DNA of 24,559 bases from Fidelibacterota bacterium TCS55. Its GTDB lineage: Bacteria > Fidelibacterota > Marinisomatia > Marinisomatales > TCS55. Below the pieces are notes generated by a model. It ran no database searches and was not told the DNA's origin. It saw only the letters and a program-made list of their open reading frames with translations. Shown here piece by piece: positions 14,641 to 23,014 of the stretch. The stretch spans positions 1-24,559 of the forward strand of contig CAJJBS010000053.1 of assembly GCA_905182385.1 (NCBI GenBank), in the 5' to 3' direction. Numbering within the stretch: the first letter of the stretch is position 1; each line of letters opens with the position of its first letter. Position numbers and translations under genes: made by a program.

Positions 14641-14685
14641 AACACTATCACTACTTTGGCTATCCCAAATCATAGAGTTAGTGTT
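14641..14685. repeat. Imperfect nested inverted repeat in the 178-bp gap before the channel gene
   Basis: Outer arms AACACTA (14641-14647) and TAGTGTT (14679-14685); inner arms TTTGG (14655-14659) and CCAAA (14665-14669) with a 5-nt loop, and an intermediate CTA/TAG. The 3' side has no clean T-run, so it is a poor intrinsic terminator; it may be a leader structure or operator of the channel gene. The rest of 14600-14777 is AT-rich with no gene. A TAGAAT at 14757-14762 could be a -10 box, but I see no good -35. Confidence 0.4.
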
Positions 14686-14777
14686 TATAATGATTTAAAG
14701 TCAATAAAAATTAAATATTCAGGTTTTATCACTTATTTAAGCAATCATTATATGTTTAGAATAATTAAATTAACTTA

Positions 14778-15902
14778 ATGCGATTGTGGATCAGAACATT
14801 AATTCGTAATAGTTTTTTCCAGGTAGGTGCAGGGATTCTACTGACAATGGTGCTTGGTGGTATGATCCTACAATGGTTAGAACCAGGCGAAATTTCTAAA
14901 GATGATAATCCTTATTGGTGGGCTATAGTGACAATGACAACTGTTGGTTATGGTGATTTTTCACCAGCAACACCTGCAGGAAGATTTTTTGCTGTCATAA
15001 TTATGTTCATTGGCATTTCACTTGTATCGTTATTAACAGCATCTATTTCTTCTATTTTTGTTGCTCAAAAAATTCGGGAGGGTAAAGGTTTGGAACAATT
15101 AAACTTAAATAATCACTTAATCTTATGCGGATGGAATCCCAATGGTGGTCGAATCTTAGACTCCATTCAACATCTAAGTAATGGTAAGAAAAAAGAATTG
15201 GTTCTTATCAACGAGATGAATGAAGAAGATGTAACCCAGCTAAAGAATAGATATCAGCAATTAAATATAAATTTTGTTTCTGGAGATTTTACCCAAGAAG
15301 AAATATTAAATAAGGCAAATATTTTTGAAGCAAATACTGTCATTGTAATACCAAACACAACGGGTTCAGAAGTAGCAACCTATGATGAAAAAACTATCTT
15401 TGCGACACTTACAATTAAAAGCATGGATCCCAATATTCGTGTGGTGGCATATTTATTAGATAGAGAAAACTTAACGCATATTAAAAGAGCTAATGCCGAT
15501 GAAGTTGTAGTCGGAGATGACTTTAGTGCGCATATTCTAGCCTCTCATGTAGTAGATCCAGGAATACCGCAGATTGCAAATCAATTAATAGAAAGTAATT
15601 CAAATTCACGTTTTAAACGTATAAATATACCTTCTGAATTCATTGGTAAACCTTACAGTGAATTATTTGATTATTTTCGAAAATTAGATGGTTCACTATT
15701 AATTGGAGTCTTTGCTGAAGATGAGAACCTTGGGATTGGCGCCATTTTATCCTCAGACGCCTCAGCTCTAGATTCTTTTATTGAAAGAAAATTAAAAGAA
15801 GGCGGTATAAACTTACAAGAAGAAAGCAAAATTAATGTGGTTGTTAACCCGAGTGAAGACTATAGTATTAAAGAAGGAGATCGGGCTATAATAATCCCGT
15901 GA
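14778..15902 (+). CDS. Two-TM potassium channel with cytoplasmic RCK (TrkA-N/TrkA-C) domains
   Basis: 374 residues, MthK/GsuK-like layout. TM1 about 13-33; pore helix about 44-55; selectivity filter T55-V-G-Y-G-D60; TM2 about 66-94. The RCK_N Rossmann domain begins at about 110 (HLILCGWNPNGGRIL); its Gly motif is the C-G-W-N type of channel RCKs rather than the classic NAD-binding GxGxxG. A second regulatory part (RCK_C, about 285-374, ending GDRAIIIP) follows. It conducts K+ across the inner membrane and is gated by ligands on the RCK ring. A separate CNB protein gene starts 7 bp after the stop, suggesting co-expression and possibly a regulatory subunit. ATG start, no SD. Confidence 0.92.
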   Translation: MRLWIRTLIRNSFFQVGAGILLTMVLGGMILQWLEPGEISKDDNPYWWAIVTMTTVGYGDFSPATPAGRFFAVIIMFIGISLVSLLTASISSIFVAQKIREGKGLEQLNLNNHLILCGWNPNGGRILDSIQHLSNGKKKELVLINEMNEEDVTQLKNRYQQLNINFVSGDFTQEEILNKANIFEANTVIVIPNTTGSEVATYDEKTIFATLTIKSMDPNIRVVAYLLDRENLTHIKRANADEVVVGDDFSAHILASHVVDPGIPQIANQLIESNSNSRFKRINIPSEFIGKPYSELFDYFRKLDGSLLIGVFAEDENLGIGAILSSDASALDSFIERKLKEGGINLQEESKINVVVNPSEDYSIKEGDRAIIIP

Positions 15903-15909
15903 CTTAACG

Positions 15910-16413
15910 ATGAATAATAATCAATTAAATCAATTTCAAATTTTTGATGATCTAAATGATAATCAAATAAATAAATTTCATTCCACCTTAAAAGAAGTAA
16001 CCATAGATAAAGGTGAACAATTCATTACTGAGGGACAGCAAGGAGACTCCATATATTTATTGTTAAGTGGTAGTGTTGAGATTAATCAGGCGCTTACACT
16101 TTCAATGAATAAAGGAGAGTCAGATAATCGTGAAAAAGCTATTTTAAAGCTTTCAAGTGAAATGCATCCACAATTTGGTGAAATGTCAATATTTAATGAA
16201 GGCGACCAAAGAACAGCAAATGTTCGTGCAGAAACAGCTTGTACTTTAGCACGTATAAATAAATCTGATTTATATTCAATTTGTGATGCAAATCCTGAAA
16301 TAGGTTATAAAGTTATGCGTAATCTTGGTAGAATAATATCTGGTAATCTCGTAAAAGCCAATCAAAATGTATTAAAACTAACAACAGCCTTCTCATTAAT
16401 TTTAGATCGTTAG
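15910..16413 (+). CDS. Stand-alone cyclic-nucleotide-binding domain protein, paired with the K+ channel
   Basis: 167 residues, one CRP-type CNB beta-roll (about 12-140) with an intact phosphate-binding cassette: F89-G-E91-M-S and R101-T102-A. Glu and Arg are the key ribose- and phosphate-binding residues; Thr at the next position occurs in cGMP- as well as cAMP-binding modules. A helical tail (NPEIGYKVMRNLGRII...) follows and there is no helix-turn-helix. The tail resembles that of the CNB protein at 1423-1935 (NPxxGxK...NLG...L...N), so the two are paralogs of the same build. Between beta strands 4 and 5 there is an insertion (about 60-78, LTLSMNKGESDNREKA) absent from the other one. It starts 7 bp after the channel stop and lacks an SD, which suggests coupled translation. 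Confidence 0.87.
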   Translation: MNNNQLNQFQIFDDLNDNQINKFHSTLKEVTIDKGEQFITEGQQGDSIYLLLSGSVEINQALTLSMNKGESDNREKAILKLSSEMHPQFGEMSIFNEGDQRTANVRAETACTLARINKSDLYSICDANPEIGYKVMRNLGRIISGNLVKANQNVLKLTTAFSLILDR

Positions 16414-16461
16414 ATGATTCACTCATTATTATTTTTAGATTAAGTCGAAAATTTATTTAAG

Positions 16462-19098
16462 ATGTCAAAAACTAAACTTGATAAATCTTATAACTGGGAT
16501 AAACTTGAAGATCATTGGTATCAGCATTGGTTAGCCAATGGTTATTTTAAAGGAGATTCCACTTCTAATAAAGAGCCCTACTCAATAGTTATTCCGCCTC
16601 CTAACGTTACAGGGATGTTAACGATGGGCCATGTCCTTAATAATACTATCCAAGATATACTTATCCGTAAGGCTAGGATGGAAGGTAAGAATGTATGCTG
16701 GATTCCTGGTACTGATCATGCATCAATAGCAACAGAAACAAAAGTTGTAAGTATGCTAGAATCTGAAGGAATCGACGTAGAAACTTTATCAAGGGAAGAA
16801 TTTTTATCCCATGCATGGCAGTGGAAAGAAAAATATGGTGGAATAATTATTAACCAGTTAAAAAAACTTGGTTGCTCTTGTGACTGGGATCGTGAACGAT
16901 TTACAATGGATGAAGGCTACACTAAAGCAGTTCTTGAAGCATTTGTTCAGTTGTATAATAAAGGACTAATATATAAAGGTTTTAGACTCGTTAATTGGTG
17001 TCCGGTCTCAAAGTCTGCAATAAGTGATGAAGAAGTTATTCATAAAGAAAAAAATGGAAAACTTTGGCACCTTCGTTACCCTATTTCAAACTCAAATGAT
17101 TATTTGATAGTTGCTACAACAAGACCCGAGACAATGCTTGGTGATACTGCTGTTGCTGTGCATCCTGAAGATGAGCGCTACAAAGAATGGATTGGAAAAA
17201 CTATTGATCTTCCTTTAGTAGGGAGGAAAATTCCAATAATAGCTGATAAACATGTTGATCCTGAGTTTGGGACAGGTTGTGTTAAAGTAACGCCAGCTCA
17301 TGATCCTAATGATTTTTTAATTGGAGAGCGTCATAATCTAGAGTTCATTAATATTATGAATGAAGATGCCTCAATGAATTCGAATGTTCCGAATAATTAT
17401 CAAAAGCTATCAAGAGAACAAGCACGAGAAGCTGTTATCAATGATATGAAAAAAGAAGAGAACCTTGATAAAATAGAAGAATATTCAAATAAAATCGGAT
17501 ATTCCGAACGTGGGAATGTACCTATAGAGCATTATTTATCAGATCAATGGTTTTTGAAGATGGATACACTAGCAAAACCAGCATTGGATTTAGTTAATTC
17601 AAATAAAATAAATTTTCACCCTTCTCATTGGACTAAAACATATAATCATTGGATGGAGAATATAAAAGATTGGTGTATTAGTCGGCAACTTCGTTGGGGG
17701 CATCAAATTCCAGTTTGGTATTTAAATAGCGACCCTAAACAAATACATGTATCTGTGAAGGGGCCTGAAGACCCTGAGAATTGGACACAAGATAATGACG
17801 TATTAGATACTTGGGCCTCATCATGGCTATGGCCTTTTGCTGTGCATGATTGGCCGAACAAAGATAAAGATTTAGATATTTTTTATCCCACAAATGCATT
17901 GGTAACTGGACCAGATATTATCTTTTTTTGGGTTGCTCGAATGATTATGGCGGGCCATGAATTTTTAAATATTATTCCATTTAAAGATGTGTATTTCACC
18001 TCTATACTTAGAGATGAAACAGGAATAAAGTTTAGTAAATCTCTAGGTAATTCTCCAGACCCCTTTGAATTGTTCAAAGAATTTGGTACTGATGCAACAC
18101 GATTTGGTACAATGCTTATTGCACCTCAAGGATTAGATGTTTTATTCTCAAAAGATCGATTAGATATCGGTAAAAATTTTATGAATAAACTTTGGAATGC
18201 GTCACGCTTTGTACAAATGAATCTAGACCAACAGGATGTTGAAATAATTAAGCTGGAAGATTTAGATCTAGATAATCCTGAAAAGTGGATACTTCATCGT
18301 TTAAACGAAACTGCATTAAAGGTTAATCAAGAATTAGAAAAATTTCGTTTTAATGAAGCTGCAAAAGCAATTTATGAGTTTACATGGAGTGATTTCTGTG
18401 ACTGGTATATTGAGATTGCAAAAACAAGATTTTATGGAACTGATAAACAAAAAGCAAAAGAAGCTCAAGTTGTTTGCATTTCTGTAATTAAAGGTATCTT
18501 AACGTTGCTTCATCCATATGCCCCTTTCATCACAGAAGAAATCTGGTCTTATTTTAAAAATGAAACGGATAAAGATCTTATTGTTTCATCTTGGTTAAAA
18601 GGTAATAAATCAGATCAGAATTTTGACTCTAATCATTCATTGGACTTACTAAAACAATTAGTAACAGCAATCCGTACTATTCGAAGTAGTATGAATGTAC
18701 CTCAAGATAAAAAAGCAAATGTTTTAATCAGAGGCGTGGGTGAAAACAGGTCGAGGATCGAATCGTTTAAAAATATTATAATAGCACTTGGCAAAATTGA
18801 GAAACTAACTTTGGCTGATCAAATAGAAAAACCATTACAGTCAGCTACTGCAGTAGTCCAAAAAATGGAGCTATTTATTCCACTTAAAGGTTTAATAGAT
18901 TTAGATCAAGAAATTGAACGTCTTTCAAAACGCATAAATGAACTTTCAGGACACCTTGAAAATACAGAAAAAAAATTAGCGAATAAAAATTTTATAGATC
19001 GTGCTCCTGAAAATGTTGTAAAACATGAAAATCAAAAATTAAAAGATATGACAACTGAATTTAACTTAGTAAAAGCAAACTTGGATATGTTACAATGA
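16462..19098 (+). CDS. valS: Valyl-tRNA synthetase
   Basis: Class I synthetase charging tRNA-Val, cytosolic, 878 residues, normal length. The N-terminus has NWDKLEDHWYQHW; PPPNVTG precedes the HIGH signature T54-M-G-H57; the editing (CP1) domain includes ATTRPETMLGDTAVAVHPED and GTGCVKVTPAHDPND; WCISRQLRWGHQIPVWY; the second signature is K523-F-S-K-S (KMSKS variant). The C-terminal coiled coil (about 810-878, IERLSKRINELSGHLENTEK) is the ValRS tRNA-binding arm. It is 48 bp downstream of the CNB gene with no strong SD (only TAAG). The stop overlaps the DUF4139 gene start (ATGA). Confidence 0.97.
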   Translation: MSKTKLDKSYNWDKLEDHWYQHWLANGYFKGDSTSNKEPYSIVIPPPNVTGMLTMGHVLNNTIQDILIRKARMEGKNVCWIPGTDHASIATETKVVSMLESEGIDVETLSREEFLSHAWQWKEKYGGIIINQLKKLGCSCDWDRERFTMDEGYTKAVLEAFVQLYNKGLIYKGFRLVNWCPVSKSAISDEEVIHKEKNGKLWHLRYPISNSNDYLIVATTRPETMLGDTAVAVHPEDERYKEWIGKTIDLPLVGRKIPIIADKHVDPEFGTGCVKVTPAHDPNDFLIGERHNLEFINIMNEDASMNSNVPNNYQKLSREQAREAVINDMKKEENLDKIEEYSNKIGYSERGNVPIEHYLSDQWFLKMDTLAKPALDLVNSNKINFHPSHWTKTYNHWMENIKDWCISRQLRWGHQIPVWYLNSDPKQIHVSVKGPEDPENWTQDNDVLDTWASSWLWPFAVHDWPNKDKDLDIFYPTNALVTGPDIIFFWVARMIMAGHEFLNIIPFKDVYFTSILRDETGIKFSKSLGNSPDPFELFKEFGTDATRFGTMLIAPQGLDVLFSKDRLDIGKNFMNKLWNASRFVQMNLDQQDVEIIKLEDLDLDNPEKWILHRLNETALKVNQELEKFRFNEAAKAIYEFTWSDFCDWYIEIAKTRFYGTDKQKAKEAQVVCISVIKGILTLLHPYAPFITEEIWSYFKNETDKDLIVSSWLKGNKSDQNFDSNHSLDLLKQLVTAIRTIRSSMNVPQDKKANVLIRGVGENRSRIESFKNIIIALGKIEKLTLADQIEKPLQSATAVVQKMELFIPLKGLIDLDQEIERLSKRINELSGHLENTEKKLANKNFIDRAPENVVKHENQKLKDMTTEFNLVKANLDMLQ

Positions 19099-20423
19099 AA
19101 AAGATTATTGGAATACTTATAACTACATCTTTAATAGTAGCTCAGTCAAACAATGCGACAATGACAATGTATAAAGATGGTTTTGGACTTGTTAAACAAC
19201 CGGTATCTTGGGATCTTACATTAGGACAAGATACAATCTCTTGGGATCTTTTACCTCTGGGATTGATTAAAGATTCTCCTTTTCTCACCTTAAAAAATGC
19301 CATTGTGAATATGCAGCGATTAAATCAGGATGTATTTTATTTTTCTGAGTATTTAAATAATTATTTAGGTAAAATTATTGAAGTAGAATTAATTAATGGA
19401 ACTTCTTTCAAGGGAACGTTAGTTGAAAAGCGTGGTGATAATATTACTATCACTCAAAAAAGGACAACAATATCATTTAATAAAGATCGTATTAATTATA
19501 TAACAGTTCCAGGTAAGCCTAGTAATGCTATTTTTAAACCTTCTTTATCTTGGGGAATCTCACCATATAATAGATCAGGCACTGTAACTGGAAATCTAAT
19601 ATATTTATCAAAAGGTTTTGACTGGGATGCTACTTATAGGCTTATTTTAGATGAAGAAGGGAATAATGCTGAATTTTTAGCTGAAGCATATATTAAAAAT
19701 AATAGCAATTTAGATTTTAATAATCTTTCAATTCAATTAGTAGAAGGTAGATTAAAGAAAGATGGAAATATAAATAAGATGTTACGTTCGATGAAAAATA
19801 GTGAAACAGAATCTGAAATGAATCAAGATCCCTTGGGTGATTACCATATTTATTCGTTGGCTAATAAGATTAATCTAAAAGGCGAAGAAAGTATTACAAC
19901 CCGTCTTTATTCTTCTAGAGTAGTTTCCTTTAAAAAAACATACTTATTTGAGAATGATGAGAAGAGTCAAAAAGAAGAGCCTCTTGGAATTGAATATGAG
20001 ATTTCAAATACTAAATTAAATAATTTAGGAGTACCTCTACCAAAAGGAAAAATTCAGCTTTACCAGTCAGCCTTAAATGGAAATATTGAGTATGTTGGAG
20101 AAGATGAGATTCGTCAAGTGCCAAAAGGGGCTAACGCAAAAATTATATCTGGCCGAGCTTTCAATGTCGTTGGTAAACGCAAAGTTTTAAATTATGATAG
20201 GCAAAGAAAAAGTGAAGAAGGTACCATAAGTATTGAAGTTTCAAATACACTTTCAAAAGATATAAAAATTCGCTTAATTGAACATATTTATGGTGATTGG
20301 GTTGTAAGAGATGCTTCAGCAAACTATAGGAAAAAAGATGCCTCAACTATTTACTTTCCTATAAAAGTTCCTGCAAATAGTTCAGAGACTGTTACTTATA
20401 CTTATCGTAAGGAATGGAAGTGA
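19095..20423 (+). CDS. Exported DUF4139 domain protein of unknown function
   Basis: 442 residues. Signal peptide about 1-17 (KKIIGILITTSLIVAQS), so the protein is probably periplasmic or outer-membrane associated. Residues about 91-138 look like a small beta-barrel (GKIIEVELINGTSFKG, resembling an Sm/SH3-type module). Residues about 150-440 match DUF4139: YLSKGFDWDATYRL, then AEAYIKNNSNLDFNNL, a block with LYSSRVVSFKKTYLFE, GVPLPKGKIQLYQ, and a final beta region ending TVTYTYRKEWK. DUF4139 proteins are widespread and lack an assigned biochemical activity; the C-terminal half resembles an all-beta surface or scaffold domain. It lies in an ATGA overlap with valS and 6 bp before recG, so it is co-transcribed with housekeeping genes, with no obvious functional link. 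Confidence 0.83.
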   Translation: MKKIIGILITTSLIVAQSNNATMTMYKDGFGLVKQPVSWDLTLGQDTISWDLLPLGLIKDSPFLTLKNAIVNMQRLNQDVFYFSEYLNNYLGKIIEVELINGTSFKGTLVEKRGDNITITQKRTTISFNKDRINYITVPGKPSNAIFKPSLSWGISPYNRSGTVTGNLIYLSKGFDWDATYRLILDEEGNNAEFLAEAYIKNNSNLDFNNLSIQLVEGRLKKDGNINKMLRSMKNSETESEMNQDPLGDYHIYSLANKINLKGEESITTRLYSSRVVSFKKTYLFENDEKSQKEEPLGIEYEISNTKLNNLGVPLPKGKIQLYQSALNGNIEYVGEDEIRQVPKGANAKIISGRAFNVVGKRKVLNYDRQRKSEEGTISIEVSNTLSKDIKIRLIEHIYGDWVVRDASANYRKKDASTIYFPIKVPANSSETVTYTYRKEWK

Positions 20424-20429
20424 TTAGTT

Positions 20430-22517
20430 GTGCCTGAAAAGGCTTTATTACTTTCTTCCTCAATTAAATCTATAAAAGGAATAGGTGCTAATCGTGCTGA
20501 TGCCTTTTCTACGATTAATATTTTTACTGTTTTAGATCTTATAAGTTATTATCCGCGTAAGTATCTAGATCGTTCAACCGTTCTTTCTATCTCAAAACTA
20601 AATGTCAATGATGATGCTACAATAATTGGAAAAGTAGAAGCAGCCGAAATGAGGATAGGTAAACGTCGCCAATATTTCCAGGCTGTATTATCAGATGGTA
20701 AGGGGATGATTACCTTGACATGGTTTAATGGTGCACGTTATATCAAAAAATCTATCACTGTAGGAGATCGTTTAGCGGTTAGTGGTAAAGTAGATTTTTT
20801 CAATGGCCACCAAATGGTACATCCAGAATATGAAAAATTAAAAAATGATGAAGATCCCGTTAATTCAGGTAAAATTATACCTTTATATTCAATGTCTTCT
20901 GAACTTAATAAAGCTGGAATCGATAGTCGAAGTATTAGAAGAATGATTAAAATAATTTTTAATGATTTAAAACTTATTCCTGATCATTTTTCTGATAACC
21001 TTAAAAAAGATTTAAAGTTAATAAGTCTTGATGAAGCTTTAAGAAATATTCATTTTTCTGAATCGGACAATAAATTGAAGGAAGCAACTAATCGGTTAAA
21101 ATTTGATGAGCATTTTTTTCTCCAATTGCTTATGGCCATTCGTAAATCCTCCTATCAAAGAATAGAAACAAAAGCATTGAAAAAAATTGGTCCAAAATTT
21201 AAAATTCTTTCTGAAAGTCTTGATTTTGAACTTACAAATGCACAAAAGAAAGTTATTAAAGAAATTAAAACTGACCTAGCTCAACCTTTCTCAATGAATC
21301 GTCTATTGCAGGGAGATGTGGGTTCAGGTAAGACAATAGTCTCTATTTTAGCAACTACGATTGCAGTTGCTAATGAAGCACAAGTAGCTATAATGGTTCC
21401 AACTGAAATTTTAGCTCGTCAACATTTTGAATCTTTTAAAAAACATTCTGAAATCTCTCATATGACGTGCGCTTTACTTGTTGGAGGTACTCGGGCAAAA
21501 GAACGAGTAAATATTCTTAATGCACTTGAGAAAGGTCAAATCAATATTATTATTGGAACACATGCTCTAATTCAGAAAGATATAATTTTTAAATCTTTAG
21601 GTTTTTGTATCATTGATGAACAACATCGATTTGGTGTTAGTCAAAGAGCTGAGCTTATATCTAAAGGCTCAAACCCACATGTACTTGCGATGACGGCAAC
21701 ACCTATACCTAGAACTTTGGCAATTACTTATCATGGAGATATGGATTTATCAATTATTGATGAAATGCCAAAAAATAGAATTCCGGTTGTAACTAAAATA
21801 GTAAATGAGCCAAGAATGACTAAAGTTTATAAATTTTTAAAGGATGAAGTCTCCAAAGAAAGACAGTGTATGATTGTATATCCTTTAGTTAAAGAATCAG
21901 AAAAATCTGATTTAGCAGCGGCTGTTGAAATGTACTCTTATTTATCAGAAAACGTATTTTCTGGATTGGTAGTTGGTCTTTTACATGGTAAAATGAAAAA
22001 AGAAGAAAAAGATGAGGTAATGAGTAATTTTAAACAAAATAAAATAAATATACTTATTTCAACTACCGTAATAGAGGTAGGCATTGATATACCTAATGCT
22101 ACTGTTATGTTAATTGAACATGCAGAACGGTTTGGTCTTACTCAGTTACATCAACTACGTGGTAGAGTTGGTAGAGGCTCTGAAAAAAGCTATTGTATTT
22201 TGGTTCACAGAAAGATAACTCAAAATTCAAAAAAGAGATTAAAGATCATGGAATCTACAAATGATGGGTTCAAAATTTCGGATGAAGATTTAAAGATAAG
22301 GGGACCTGGTGAGTTTTTTGGTATACGTCAAAGTGGATTTCTAAAGTATAAAATTGCAAATATGGTGACTGATGGACCCATACTTAGAAGTGCAAGAGAA
22401 GCTGCAATTTCATTAGTAAAAAGAGATGCGACCTTAAGTCATCAAGAACATAATCTAATTAGAAATCGTTTAGTTGAGGAGTATCGAGAAAAACTTCAAA
22501 AAATAAATTTATCATGA
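20430..22517 (+). CDS. recG: ATP-dependent DNA helicase RecG
   Basis: 695 residues, the usual length. Remodels stalled replication forks and Holliday junctions. An N-terminal OB-fold wedge domain (about 55-145) begins after the SIKSIKGIGANRADAF helix-hairpin segment. Superfamily 2 helicase motifs: Walker A G-D-V-G-S-G-K301-T; motif Ia MVPTEILARQHFE; motif II D396-E-Q-H (DExH box); motif III MTATPIPRT; motif V STTVIEVGIDIPNATVM; motif VI QLRGRVGRG. The C-terminal TRG segment is recognisable at DLKIRGPGEFFG. Start is GTG at 20430, with a partial SD (GGAAGTGA) spanning the end of the DUF4139 gene. A 102-bp gap with palindromes follows. Confidence 0.97.
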   Translation: MPEKALLLSSSIKSIKGIGANRADAFSTINIFTVLDLISYYPRKYLDRSTVLSISKLNVNDDATIIGKVEAAEMRIGKRRQYFQAVLSDGKGMITLTWFNGARYIKKSITVGDRLAVSGKVDFFNGHQMVHPEYEKLKNDEDPVNSGKIIPLYSMSSELNKAGIDSRSIRRMIKIIFNDLKLIPDHFSDNLKKDLKLISLDEALRNIHFSESDNKLKEATNRLKFDEHFFLQLLMAIRKSSYQRIETKALKKIGPKFKILSESLDFELTNAQKKVIKEIKTDLAQPFSMNRLLQGDVGSGKTIVSILATTIAVANEAQVAIMVPTEILARQHFESFKKHSEISHMTCALLVGGTRAKERVNILNALEKGQINIIIGTHALIQKDIIFKSLGFCIIDEQHRFGVSQRAELISKGSNPHVLAMTATPIPRTLAITYHGDMDLSIIDEMPKNRIPVVTKIVNEPRMTKVYKFLKDEVSKERQCMIVYPLVKESEKSDLAAAVEMYSYLSENVFSGLVVGLLHGKMKKEEKDEVMSNFKQNKINILISTTVIEVGIDIPNATVMLIEHAERFGLTQLHQLRGRVGRGSEKSYCILVHRKITQNSKKRLKIMESTNDGFKISDEDLKIRGPGEFFGIRQSGFLKYKIANMVTDGPILRSAREAAISLVKRDATLSHQEHNLIRNRLVEEYREKLQKINLS

Positions 22518-22535
22518 TATATTAGTTTTTTCGAT

Positions 22536-22571
22536 TTAGCTACTATTTAACGTAGTTTAATTAGCTAATTA
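22536..22571. repeat. Palindromes in the recG-DUF1844 gap
   Basis: A perfect 14-bp palindrome, TAATTAGCTAATTA, lies at 22558-22571. A second TTAGCTA (22536-22542) can pair with TAGCTAA inside the palindrome (22562-22568). Alternatively CTAC (22540-22543) can pair with GTAG (22552-22555) over an 8-nt loop, so two hairpins are mutually exclusive. It could be a weak terminator for recG or a binding site for a dimeric regulator of the DUF1844/DUF2723 pair. A TTTTTTT run follows at 22580-22586. Confidence 0.4.
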
Positions 22572-22619
22572 TGAAACAATTTTTTTAAAAATAATTATAA
22601 AATATTTAAGAGGAAGAGT

Positions 22620-23012
22620 ATGACTGAAGAACAATTAAAAAAAGAAGATCAATTATTTATACATCTTGTAAATACGTTTGTACAAAGTGCTTGGATTTCT
22701 TTGGGGAAGGTAAAAAATCCAGTATCTGACAAAATGGAAAGGAACTTAGATCAGGCTACTTATTATATAGACTTAATGGATATGCTTCAGACCAAGATGA
22801 AAGGGAATCTTAGTGAGTGGGAAGAGCAGTATATAATCCATAGCTTAAGTGAGCTAAAACTAAACTTTATTGATGAGCAAAAAAAGAGCTCTGAAGAAGA
22901 AAAAGTTGATAAGATTAAAGAAACAACTTCACCAGGAAAAAAAGAAGAGTTTAAAGCAAAAAAGAAGACAAAACCTTCGAAAAAGCCATTAAAAAGTAAG
23001 AAAGAAAAATAA
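22620..23012 (+). CDS. DUF1844 family small protein with Lys-rich tail
   Basis: 130 residues. The core (about 8-85) fits DUF1844: LFIHLVNTFVQSAWISLGKV, then ATYYIDLMDMLQTKMKGNLS, and a final helix EEQYIIHSLSELKLNFID. It is mostly helical. From about residue 86 to the end it is low-complexity and strongly basic (K, E, S, P), probably disordered; such a tail could bind nucleic acid or membranes. Function of DUF1844 is unknown to me; it occurs as a short conserved protein in many phyla. The start is backed by a purine-rich SD (AAGAGGAAG, 22608-22616), one of few in the window. The stop is 2 bp before the TTG of the DUF2723 gene, so the two are probably translated together. Confidence 0.85.
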   Translation: MTEEQLKKEDQLFIHLVNTFVQSAWISLGKVKNPVSDKMERNLDQATYYIDLMDMLQTKMKGNLSEWEEQYIIHSLSELKLNFIDEQKKSSEEEKVDKIKETTSPGKKEEFKAKKKTKPSKKPLKSKKEK

Positions 23013-23014
23013 AG

